This document shows positions 7,191 through 15,054 of a stretch of DNA of 21,774 nt, in pieces. Location: positions 1 to 21,774 of IMG/VR virus record IMGVR_UViG_3300042691_015346. One strand, written 5' to 3'. A program made the position numbers and the translations under genes. This stretch comes from a virus. Position 1 is the stretch's first letter, and the number at the start of each line of letters is the position of its first letter. The notes under the pieces are model-generated. The model worked only from the letters and a program-made list of their open reading frames with translations, did no database searches and had not been told where the DNA came from.

Positions 7191-8999
7191 ATGCCAAAGA
7201 CTAGAAAGACGTTACAATTAAAAAACTTAGCAAAATACGATGTGTTGGTTGAAGATAGGTCAGCCACCTCATCGTATTTTCAAGTAAACCTACCGCAGAC
7301 TTTTAGTGGTGGTAGAAATTCGTTTTTATTAGCGGGTTCTCCATTTCTAAAAGCTGGGTCTAGTATTCAAATAGAAATTTTGGATGCGAAAGGACAAACT
7401 ATATTTCAGAACCCAGTTCAAAAGTATATACAAGGCAATTCCAGATTGATATCTGTAGAAATTACAGAAAAAACAGCTCCTGGATTTGCTACAGTTATTA
7501 TTATGGGAATAGCCTCTAAGTTGACAACCGGAGAAGCTATACCTTCTAACTGGGAAAAGTCGTATAATGTTCGCTGGTCAACTAGAATTTTGGTTGAACC
7601 CAACGCGAGAAACACTTCCCCACTTGTATTTTTAAATACACCAGTTGTGTTTTCGGAAGAAAAGAGGTTGTATAGTGTGGCAACCTCGTCGTATGTATCC
7701 GCGAGTACGCAGTTCACGGCAAGCTTAACTCCGGTAAAATATTCTAGTTTTCAAATTGGTTATTTGATTAAGGCAGAAGCACCTACGTCATTTTCCGCAG
7801 ACTATATTGGCGGGTACATCACGGGGTCGTTGTTGATAAACGGGGTAAGCGCAAGCTTGTATGTACCCATCAATGAAATTTTAAACGATACGACGGCGTT
7901 TAGTACAGGTGAACTTATCAAAACCTCAAACGGTGAAGTTATAGAATCACTATATTTGACAAGTGGTAGCTACTCATCATCAATATTAGGAGCATCGGTG
8001 GAAGTGTCATCGTCTGCCAATTTGGTATATAGTAAACTAAGTACCACCGAAGTGAACATACCAATTTCATACGCCAAGCTAAGAATTATTAATCTTAATA
8101 CGGTTAGTGGCGAACCATTCAAGTTTAAAGTATCAAGTAGAGTTTCAACGAACATATCCGATTATAAATTCGTTGCAGATACTCCAGTAACTACTAATGA
8201 TTTATTAGTAACCAGTTCGATTCGTGGTGATTTATCTATCGGAGACTTTTATACAACACCAACGGCATCAGAAAACTGGTATGCGGATTCGCTACTATCC
8301 AGTAGTAATCCGATATACACAGTGTCGGGGTCAGAACCGTATTATAATTCATCACTTACGTCTACACCTTTCACACTATCTGTAACTGATGATGTGTTAC
8401 TACGGTCAATTCGGGCAGATGTTCCAACATATAATGACCAAGTATTTTCCGGAAGTGTGTCTGCTAGCGGATATTTTATTGGAAATAAAGAATCTATTAC
8501 ATTATTCCCAACAACAGAATATACTCTCCAACTTGATGCATTTTACAAAAATTATTCAGGATCAGTAAATTTAACTGGTGTAGACCCGAAGATAGATATT
8601 TATATGGTAGGAGTTAATAACACACTGGTTATTGATAATAATCCACTAGGACAAAAAATAGGTACATTATCTGTAGTAACTGGAGCGGCGTCTCAACGAT
8701 TCCAACAAAAACAATTTAACTTCACGCCGGCTATTTCCATAGGAAGTTCGGTTGGTATTCGGTTTGTAGTAAGTAATGGATTTTGGTATTTGTCTAATAT
8801 TTCATTAAAACCAGCCTCAGATAAGTTATTTTCTCCAGATGAAGCACAAGTATTAGTACCAAATACTGAATATTTTAATGAGTTATTAGAGCATAAAGTA
8901 GAATTCTTTGATATTAACAATAATTCAACAGATGTCGCTGTTTCTTCGATACCAACTTTCTTTACTGGTTCGAATATCGACTTGGGTACTCTTCCATGA
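7191..8999 (+). CDS. Large Ser/Thr-rich virion structural protein
   Basis: This 602-residue protein starts at ATG 7191 after an AT-rich gap, without a clear ribosome-binding site. It looks beta-rich throughout. An N-terminal domain (about 1-160) with SPFLKAGSSIQIEILD and NTPVVFSEEKRLY precedes repeated Ser/Thr/Tyr-rich stretches, and the end holds a carbohydrate-binding-like segment (about 450-560) with FYKNYSG, VRF/IRF-type strands and GFWYLSNISLKP. Jelly-roll lectin-like domains of this appearance are common in tail fibres and baseplate proteins of environmental phages, so a role in host contact or tail structure is plausible. That is inference: I do not recognise a named T4 homologue. There is no membrane segment. 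Its stop overlaps the next gene by ATGA. Confidence 0.78.
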   Translation: MPKTRKTLQLKNLAKYDVLVEDRSATSSYFQVNLPQTFSGGRNSFLLAGSPFLKAGSSIQIEILDAKGQTIFQNPVQKYIQGNSRLISVEITEKTAPGFATVIIMGIASKLTTGEAIPSNWEKSYNVRWSTRILVEPNARNTSPLVFLNTPVVFSEEKRLYSVATSSYVSASTQFTASLTPVKYSSFQIGYLIKAEAPTSFSADYIGGYITGSLLINGVSASLYVPINEILNDTTAFSTGELIKTSNGEVIESLYLTSGSYSSSILGASVEVSSSANLVYSKLSTTEVNIPISYAKLRIINLNTVSGEPFKFKVSSRVSTNISDYKFVADTPVTTNDLLVTSSIRGDLSIGDFYTTPTASENWYADSLLSSSNPIYTVSGSEPYYNSSLTSTPFTLSVTDDVLLRSIRADVPTYNDQVFSGSVSASGYFIGNKESITLFPTTEYTLQLDAFYKNYSGSVNLTGVDPKIDIYMVGVNNTLVIDNNPLGQKIGTLSVVTGAASQRFQQKQFNFTPAISIGSSVGIRFVVSNGFWYLSNISLKPASDKLFSPDEAQVLVPNTEYFNELLEHKVEFFDINNNSTDVAVSSIPTFFTGSNIDLGTLP

Positions 9000-11809
9000 A
9001 ATCAGCAATAGATATTTTATTTGAACAAGCTCAATCTGAACAGTTTCATATAAACGAGTTCAATCGGATGCTTCATGCGTTAGATGAAAAGAAACGAAAG
9101 AAGTGTACCATCTATCCGACTGATTCTGGAAATCAAATACGTAAAAAGTGTAAGCAAGCCAAGGTGTGGGGATTACACTACGCTCCGGTTTGGGATAAGT
9201 ATATGAAGGACAACCCGCCTGCAGAAATTCCAACAAGTACAGATGGTGGAGTAGACGCAGGGGATGCTGGAGACGCCGGAGATGCAGCAGGCGGAGACGG
9301 AGCCGGAGTTGGTGAAATGAAAGGTCTAGCTGGGTCAAAATTCACATATCCGATGTCAAGCGGTCCAGACGATGACTATCAACTTAAACCAAAAAACGAA
9401 GCAGATTCCAGCACAGAACGTGTTCGTCGGTATTATCGCCGTCATCCAGAAAAAGTTCGTGCATATCTAAAAAAGACACAAGATGATCGTGTTGCTCGTA
9501 ATCGTGACAGACGTAAGGCAGTTAAAAAACACGGCAAAGCTAAGATGAAAAATCACGATGTGCATCATCCAAACGGTGCACAAAATGGTAATTGGAAATT
9601 AGCAAAGAAAGACCACGGCCGGGATAAGAAGAACGAAAATATTGAATACGTCTATCTGTCAGAATTAGCAGAGGGGCTTGTACCAAATGGTAGTTGGACA
9701 CTCATTTACGAAGGTGGTGCCGCAGGACATATGGCGCACCCATACGAAGATGATTCACTTTCATTTACAGACGTAAAAGATATGGTTACCCGTGGATTGG
9801 TTGGTGATTTGGGAGCAGAAGAACCCGTCACTGAAAAACTTGACGGTCAAAATATTATGTTCACCGTGCGCGACGGTCGTGTTTATTTCGCTCGTAATAA
9901 GGGACAAGTCAAGAACAAAGGTAAGAACGCATTAGATACCGCCGGCATTCGTCAAATGTTTGCTGGCCGTGGGGATATTGAAAAGGCATTTACTGGGGCA
10001 GCAGAAGATTTACAAAGTGCAATTGATGCACTCCCAGAAGATGAACGAAGTAAGATGTTTGCCGACGGGTCGAAGTTTATGAATGTTGAAATCGTTTTTC
10101 CAGACACTAAGAATGTTATCCCGTATGACAAGTCAGTATTGGTGTTTCACGGAACCGTTGAATATGACGACGAAGGTAACGAAATCAAGCGGTCAGTCGA
10201 AGATGGCCGTGAATTATCTGACCAACTTACTAAGGTTAATGCGCAAAAGCAAAAAACATTTGGTATCTCTGGTCCAAAGACAATCAGTTTCAGCGATGCA
10301 CAGACAGTAGAAAATAAAAATGCATTGAAGAAAATCGGTGCACGTATTTCTCAATTACAGAAAGAATATGGATTGGACGATAAGTCCACTATTGAAGATT
10401 ATAAGACAAAGTGGTGGGAAGATAAACTTATTCAAATTTCCCAAGAAAATGGTTTGGAATTTACTAAACAAGAATTTGAAGGTATGACTCGTCGCTGGGC
10501 ATTGGGTGATAAGAAGTTCAAAGTCTCCGACATTGAAGACCCAGAAAAGAAAAAGTGGTTCCGTCAATTTGAAGGAAGTGAATTAAAAGCCGCACAACGC
10601 GAAGCAGTACGTCCGCTGGAAAGTGTATTCTTGCAAGTGGGTGCTATGTCACTTAAGCGGGTTACTGATTTCTTATCAGCAAATAATCCAGAACTTGCGA
10701 AGAAGTTGAAGGCAGAAGTGTTAGATACAATTAAGCAAATTCAGCAAACGGGTGATGCAAACAAATTAGCTGCGTTACAAATTCAATTGGAACGCTTGCA
10801 AGATATCGGAATGGATAATATTGTTCCAACCGAAGGTATGGTCTTTATGTACAAGGGTAAGCCATACAAGTTCACCGGAACATTCGCTCCAGTAAATCAA
10901 ATTTTAGGTACGTTAAAGTTTGATAAGGGCGAAGCAAAGTTAGTTGATGAACCAAAAGAAACACCAAAAACAGAACCAACCACAAAACCAGCTCAAGGTG
11001 AACAACGTACTGTCGCTATCTTTACCGGACGTTTCCAACCATTCCACGCTGGTCACTATAGTATCTACAAGTCAATGGTGGATAAGTTTGGTAAGGAAAA
11101 CGTATACATCGCAACAAGTGACAAGACCGAAGCTGGGAAGTCTCCATTCAGATTCAACGATAAGAAGCAGATTATGACCCAGATGTTTGATATTCCAGAA
11201 GATATGGTGGTTCAAGTCAAGAATCCATACGCACCAAAAGAAATTCTTGAAAAATTACCACCAGAAACCGTATACGTTACTGCCGTCAGTCAAAAGGACG
11301 CGGAGCGTTTAGGTGGAAAGTATTTCCAACCATACGATGAAAAGGGTCCAAAGAAAGGATTTGCCGACCAAGGATATTTTATGGTCGCTCCAGAATTGAA
11401 GGTTGATATTGATGGGAAGAATATTAGTGGAACACAACTTCGAGCAATTTTTGGTAATCCAAATATCACCGATGAAGTCAAGCAAGAAATCTTCGCAAAG
11501 GTATACGGTAAGTTTGACCAAGATATCTTCGATAAGGTTATAAAAACCACAACCAAATCAGAAGAAGAATTGAAAATTACCAACAAGTTTACAGAACCAA
11601 CAAAAGGAAAAGTAATGCCGGTAACTCCAGCACAAAAGCAACCAAAGGACAAGCCAAATGTAGATACTAATACAAGTAATGACGCATCTCAATACCAACC
11701 AGGCGAAACGTGGCAAACCGCCGGTGGTAACTTTGGCGGTAAAAATAAGAAGGGTCAAATTAAGTACTTCGGTACAGAAGACAAGGCACAGATATTCGCA
11801 ACCAAGTGA
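8996..11809 (+). CDS. Multidomain enzyme: HNH-like + ligase-type nucleotidyltransferase + HxGH nucleotidylyltransferase
   Basis: This 937-residue chain has several parts. Residues 1-60 form a small basic domain. A Gly-Asp-Ala linker (87-104) follows. Residues 140-212 are very basic with an HNH-like core (NHDVHHPNG 186-194, then NWKLAKKDHGR). Residues about 215-660 look like an ATP-dependent ligase: motif I Glu-Lys281-Leu-Asp-Gly, NVEIVFP around Glu365, and motif IV TEGMVF with Glu613. Residues about 670-850 are a cytidylyl/NMN-adenylyltransferase-like domain with GRFQPFHAGH (678-687) and a late SGTQLR motif. A tail rich in Lys/Gly ends the protein. As known in the families, the ligase domain transfers AMP to its lysine, while the HxGH domain joins a nucleotide to a small substrate. 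What they do together is unknown; RNA or NAD repair is one guess. The N-terminus (MKSAIDILFE) resembles a capsid-targeting sequence. Confidence 0.85.
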   Translation: MKSAIDILFEQAQSEQFHINEFNRMLHALDEKKRKKCTIYPTDSGNQIRKKCKQAKVWGLHYAPVWDKYMKDNPPAEIPTSTDGGVDAGDAGDAGDAAGGDGAGVGEMKGLAGSKFTYPMSSGPDDDYQLKPKNEADSSTERVRRYYRRHPEKVRAYLKKTQDDRVARNRDRRKAVKKHGKAKMKNHDVHHPNGAQNGNWKLAKKDHGRDKKNENIEYVYLSELAEGLVPNGSWTLIYEGGAAGHMAHPYEDDSLSFTDVKDMVTRGLVGDLGAEEPVTEKLDGQNIMFTVRDGRVYFARNKGQVKNKGKNALDTAGIRQMFAGRGDIEKAFTGAAEDLQSAIDALPEDERSKMFADGSKFMNVEIVFPDTKNVIPYDKSVLVFHGTVEYDDEGNEIKRSVEDGRELSDQLTKVNAQKQKTFGISGPKTISFSDAQTVENKNALKKIGARISQLQKEYGLDDKSTIEDYKTKWWEDKLIQISQENGLEFTKQEFEGMTRRWALGDKKFKVSDIEDPEKKKWFRQFEGSELKAAQREAVRPLESVFLQVGAMSLKRVTDFLSANNPELAKKLKAEVLDTIKQIQQTGDANKLAALQIQLERLQDIGMDNIVPTEGMVFMYKGKPYKFTGTFAPVNQILGTLKFDKGEAKLVDEPKETPKTEPTTKPAQGEQRTVAIFTGRFQPFHAGHYSIYKSMVDKFGKENVYIATSDKTEAGKSPFRFNDKKQIMTQMFDIPEDMVVQVKNPYAPKEILEKLPPETVYVTAVSQKDAERLGGKYFQPYDEKGPKKGFADQGYFMVAPELKVDIDGKNISGTQLRAIFGNPNITDEVKQEIFAKVYGKFDQDIFDKVIKTTTKSEEELKITNKFTEPTKGKVMPVTPAQKQPKDKPNVDTNTSNDASQYQPGETWQTAGGNFGGKNKKGQIKYFGTEDKAQIFATK
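9254..9307 (+). repeat. Low-complexity Gly-Asp-Ala coding repeat
   Basis: Eighteen codons encode repeated Asp-Ala-Gly units drifting into Ala-Gly-Gly-Asp. The DNA repeats a degenerate 9-base unit of the type GAYGCNGGN. It forms a flexible acidic linker between the N-terminal basic domain and the HNH-like region of the multidomain enzyme and may vary in length between relatives. Confidence 0.7.
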
Positions 11810-11815
11810 GGTTAT

Positions 11816-12454
11816 ATGTTTAAAAATGAAGAAGCATTAAATGATGTTCGTAGAAAAGTTGCAGAAAAAATGAAGAAGGATGGTGACAAGTTAATATTTG
11901 GATGGCGAGGAGAGCCAGAACCCACTAGAAAGGAAGGCGATGAGTGGGTAGATGTTAATGGAAAGAAATGGACAATCAAGGGTGGTATCCGCCAATCCGT
12001 TACAAAGTTGGATTCTGCAAAGACTCCCTATTGGTGTCCAAAGTGCAGTAAGCCAATGAATCATAGATTTGATATTAAATTTTGGAGAATCCGTGGTCAT
12101 TGCTTTGATTGTAACATTAAAGCTGAAACGGAACTTCGTCGTCAAGGAAAATGGCAAGAATTTGAACACAAGACATTACTGAGAAATTACATAGCTAAAC
12201 TCAGAGACACTATTGCAGAACTTCAAGACTATCACGATACCGTCACCAAACCAGAATTCGTGAACGCTGACGAAACAAAAATTTTGATGATTGAAAAGTG
12301 GGACGTTGATATTGAAAAAGTAAAGTCTGACCTTCGGGCAGATATTGCGAATTTGCAAAAAATGTTAGATGATACAATTACAGAATTTGGTACTGGAGAA
12401 GATAATGAAACGAAAAACGAAGTCGTTACTGGAACGGACGAAGTTAATAGCTGA
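11816..12454 (+). CDS. Zinc-ribbon coiled-coil protein of unknown function
   Basis: This 212-residue protein begins at ATG 11816 with GAGG overlapping the upstream stop. Residues 71-99 form a four-cysteine zinc ribbon: WCPKC (Cys74, Cys77) and HCFDC (Cys96, Cys99). Before it lies a Trp/Gly/Lys-rich segment (DEWVDVNGKKWTIKGGIRQ), after it a helical, coiled-coil-like half (about 120-195). The C-terminal 17 codons overlap the start of the next gene in another frame. The zinc ribbon suggests nucleic-acid or protein binding. Its position just before the membrane coiled-coil gene and terminase points to a late, assembly-related role, though no named T4 protein is recognised. Confidence 0.78.
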   Translation: MFKNEEALNDVRRKVAEKMKKDGDKLIFGWRGEPEPTRKEGDEWVDVNGKKWTIKGGIRQSVTKLDSAKTPYWCPKCSKPMNHRFDIKFWRIRGHCFDCNIKAETELRRQGKWQEFEHKTLLRNYIAKLRDTIAELQDYHDTVTKPEFVNADETKILMIEKWDVDIEKVKSDLRADIANLQKMLDDTITEFGTGEDNETKNEVVTGTDEVNS

Positions 12455-13073
12455 AACTATCACGGCGGTACTGCCACTCGCTAAAATTGCATTAGTAGCG
12501 GCCGGTGTATTGTCATTAGTAATGATGTTCAAGGTTAATAAGACCGAAGATGAAATGGACAAATATATTGCCGAATACAAGGTATTTCAAGCAAAGGCTG
12601 AACAAGCGACAGAACTAGCCGATAGTTTGTCACAAGAAATTGTTATTGCCGACAATGAGTCCCGAGCAGCTGAAGGTCGTGCCAAAGTATTAAGTCGTCA
12701 AGTCAGTGTACTACAGAACGAAACATTAAGTATGGAAGAACGGGCGGAAGTGATGAAAGAAACATTACTTGACACGTTAGAATTAGCTCGTCAAATCTTA
12801 CCACTTAAAGATTCTATTATCGCAAAACAAAAAGAAACCATTGCCACACAAGGTACCCAAGTAACAGAACTTGAAGGTGCATTGTTAAGCAAAGATAATG
12901 CATTGCGTATGGCGATGATGCGGGGTGATAGTCTCCAAGCAGTTATCAATCTTATCCCACCTGCCCCAAAGAATCCTAACCGTATGTTTGGAATCAAGTT
13001 ACCAAGTCGAAAGGCATCCTTTGCGGTTGGATTAGCAATGGGTATCGGAGCAGGAGTCCTTGTAATCAAGTAG
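12405..13073 (+). CDS. Membrane-anchored coiled-coil protein, spanin-like topology
   Basis: I place the start at ATG 12405, because GGAGAA stands 5-10 bases before it; an in-frame ATG at 12369 lacks a good site. This gives 222 residues overlapping the previous gene by 50 bases. After a basic N-terminus (MKRKTKSLLERTK) there is one membrane segment (about 22-42), then a long helical, coiled-coil-like stretch (about 45-190), and a glycine-rich hydrophobic C-terminus (AVGLAMGIGAGVLVI) that may be a second membrane or fusion-like segment. An inner-membrane spanin is one reading (N-terminal anchor plus coiled coil), but spanins usually lack such a C-terminus and I see no outer partner nested or following. 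Another possibility is a membrane tether for head assembly next to terminase. Confidence 0.72.
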   Translation: MKRKTKSLLERTKLIAETITAVLPLAKIALVAAGVLSLVMMFKVNKTEDEMDKYIAEYKVFQAKAEQATELADSLSQEIVIADNESRAAEGRAKVLSRQVSVLQNETLSMEERAEVMKETLLDTLELARQILPLKDSIIAKQKETIATQGTQVTELEGALLSKDNALRMAMMRGDSLQAVINLIPPAPKNPNRMFGIKLPSRKASFAVGLAMGIGAGVLVIK

Positions 13074-13080
13074 AGGTTTT

Positions 13081-14664
13081 ATGAACGCGACAGCACAACA
13101 GTTACGTGAAAAAATTAAAGAAGAATTTAAGAAATGTGCAGTAGACCCCGCATACTTCTTATCACGATACTCATACATTCAACACCCGATTCGTGGTCGG
13201 GTGTTGTTTGATTTATACAAATATCAAGAAAACGCATTAACTGACTTTGAACAGAATGATTATAATATCGTTCTCAAAGGTCGTCAGATTGGTATTTCCA
13301 CGTTAGTCGCGGGATACTCTCTGTGGTTAATGTTATTTCACAAAGATAAAAATATCCTCGTTATCGCAACCAAACAAGAAACCGCAAAGAACTTGGTCAC
13401 TAAGGTAAAGTTCATGCATCAAAATCTTCCAGTTTGGTTGCGGGGACAAGTCACGACAGATAATAAACTTTCTTTACAATTCTCTAACGGGTCACAGATT
13501 AAGGCAGTTGCGTCAAGTCCAGATGCAGGTCGTTCTGAAGCACTTTCTCTGTTGATTCTGGACGAATGTGCGTTCATCGATGACGCAGATATCATCTGGA
13601 CCGCAGCATCCAGCACGCTATCCACGGGTGGTAAAGCAATCCTATTATCTACTCCAAACGGCGTTGGTAACTTCTTCCATAAGATGTGGCAACAAGCAGA
13701 GGCCAAGACCAACGGGTTTAATACCATATTATTAGATTGGAGAGTTCATCCAGAACGTGACCAAGCATGGCGTGACCGTCAGACAGAATTGATGGGCGAA
13801 ATGCAATCGGCACAAGAACACGATGCATCATTCATTTTTTCGGGTAATACTGTAGTTCCGCCGGAAATCCTTGAATTCTATAAAAAGACGTATGTTCAAG
13901 AGCCGATGGAAAAGACAGGGTTTGATGGAAACTTTTGGATTTGGGAATATCCACATCCATCCAAGTCATATATTGTCGCCGCTGACGTTTCCCGCGGCGA
14001 CGGCGAGGACTATTCAACCTTTCACGTAATTGATGTAGAATCGTCCACCCAAGTTGCGGAATACAAGGGGAAAATTGAAACGAAGGCATTCGGAAATATG
14101 TTGGTGTCAATTGCCACGCAATATAATGACGCCCTCCTTATTCCGGACAACAGTAGTATTGGGTGGAACGCTATCCAGCAAATTATCGACCGTGGGTACA
14201 AAAATCTCTTTTATATGTCCAGAGATTTACAATATGTGGACGTAGAACACCAAATATCTGGAAAATATTATAAAGAAGAAAAGAGCATGGTACCTGGATT
14301 TATGATTTCGCAACGGACTCGTCCATTGATTATCGCCAGATTAAAGGAATATATGTTGGAAACCTCATTCACCATTCGTTCCCCACGTATGATTGCAGAA
14401 CTGGAAACGTTTATTTGGAAGAATGGTCGGCCGGAAGCGTTGTCGGGGTACAACGACGACTTAGTGTTAGCGCTTTGTATCGGATTATGGGTACGTGACA
14501 CCGCTCTCAGATTACGTCAAGAAGGGATAGAGTTGACCAAAATAGCGATTGATAAAGCAAAATATCAACTCGGAACCATGGTGTATAGTTCCAATAATAT
14601 GAACCAGAACCCGTATGAGATGCAAATTGGTCAAGAAAAGGAAAATTTACGGTGGTTACTATAA
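13081..14664 (+). CDS. 17: Large terminase subunit (gp17)
   Basis: This 527-residue protein is the packaging motor ATPase and headful nuclease that docks on the portal and fills the prohead with DNA. The N-terminal ATPase has Walker A KGRQIGIST (Gly67-Thr74) and Walker B LLILDE with Asp161-Glu162, followed by a STPNG coupling motif. The C-terminal RNase H-like nuclease shows Asp302 in VAADVSRGDGED, Asp356 in PDNSS and Asp459-Asp460 in YNDDLVLAL, the expected acidic metal-binding set. It is slightly shorter than T4 gp17 (about 610 residues). Start ATG 13081 follows TAGAGG closely. No small terminase subunit (gp16) is recognised just upstream; the coiled-coil gene there has a membrane segment, which argues against it. 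Confidence 0.95.
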   Translation: MNATAQQLREKIKEEFKKCAVDPAYFLSRYSYIQHPIRGRVLFDLYKYQENALTDFEQNDYNIVLKGRQIGISTLVAGYSLWLMLFHKDKNILVIATKQETAKNLVTKVKFMHQNLPVWLRGQVTTDNKLSLQFSNGSQIKAVASSPDAGRSEALSLLILDECAFIDDADIIWTAASSTLSTGGKAILLSTPNGVGNFFHKMWQQAEAKTNGFNTILLDWRVHPERDQAWRDRQTELMGEMQSAQEHDASFIFSGNTVVPPEILEFYKKTYVQEPMEKTGFDGNFWIWEYPHPSKSYIVAADVSRGDGEDYSTFHVIDVESSTQVAEYKGKIETKAFGNMLVSIATQYNDALLIPDNSSIGWNAIQQIIDRGYKNLFYMSRDLQYVDVEHQISGKYYKEEKSMVPGFMISQRTRPLIIARLKEYMLETSFTIRSPRMIAELETFIWKNGRPEALSGYNDDLVLALCIGLWVRDTALRLRQEGIELTKIAIDKAKYQLGTMVYSSNNMNQNPYEMQIGQEKENLRWLL

Positions 14665-14719
14665 TTGTCTTATACTTATATAGTAGTGTCATTTTATACA
14701 ATATTTTTCGAGAATTCCT
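14660..14719 (+). promoter_or_regulatory. AT-rich gap with possible promoter before small-gene cluster
   Basis: Between terminase and the small-gene cluster lies a gap of about 55 bases holding TATAAT at 14660-14665, TATACTTATATAG at 14671-14683 and TTATACAATATTTTT near 14694-14708. TATACTTA matches six of eight bases of the T4 late octamer TATAAATA. Which element, if any, is used cannot be decided by eye. No strong hairpin or terminator is present. The next start has no strong ribosome-binding site. Confidence 0.3.
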
Positions 14720-15052
14720 ATGAAGGCAGAAGATATTCGTCGTATAATTCGTGAAGAATTAGAAGCAGCAATCAAATCACGAATGGAAAAAGAAGAAATC
14801 TGTGAAGGTGAGGGATGTTTAGACGAAAAGTCCGTCCCACAACCGTATAATCGTAAGACTGCTCGTAAAATGAGTAAGTCTCAAGTTGACCTTCGTAAGA
14901 AGATTGGTCAAGCTATGATGCGTGACGAAAAGAAAGTCAGTAAGTTCAGAAAGAAGTATGGTGATGAATGGAAAGATTATCTTTGGGCAGCAGCATCCTC
15001 GGCCGCATTCAGACAAAGTGGTTCTACGAAGAGCGACGACAAACGGAAGTAA
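14720..15052 (+). CDS. Small basic phage protein, helical
   Basis: This 110-residue protein opens with an amphipathic helix (EDIRRIIREELEAAI) like the starts of other proteins in this region, then has a basic helical module (about 48-98) with SKSQVDLRKKIGQAMM and YGDEWKDYLWAAASS. The second half is Lys/Arg-rich and looks like a compact nucleic-acid-binding unit; similar modules recur in environmental T4-like phages, but I cannot name a family. Two cysteines (CEGEGC) lie near residue 30. It heads the run of small genes between terminase and portal, 2 bases before the next one. Function unknown; a head-internal or DNA-associated role is inferred from charge and position. Confidence 0.7.
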   Translation: MKAEDIRRIIREELEAAIKSRMEKEEICEGEGCLDEKSVPQPYNRKTARKMSKSQVDLRKKIGQAMMRDEKKVSKFRKKYGDEWKDYLWAAASSAAFRQSGSTKSDDKRK

Positions 15053-15054
15053 TA

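Noticed and set aside
11290-11652. 120-codon open frame on the minus strand
   Set aside because: It is antisense to the nucleotidylyltransferase domain, which has clear HxGH and SGTQLR motifs on the + strand.
12370-13073. Small terminase subunit (gp16) before gp17
   Set aside because: The coiled-coil protein has a clear N-terminal membrane segment and a hydrophobic C-terminus, unlike soluble gp16.
14968-15054. Longer start for the EF-hand protein
   Set aside because: It would overlap the preceding gene by 85 bases without a ribosome-binding site. The ATG at 15055 follows GGAAG and sits just after the upstream stop.
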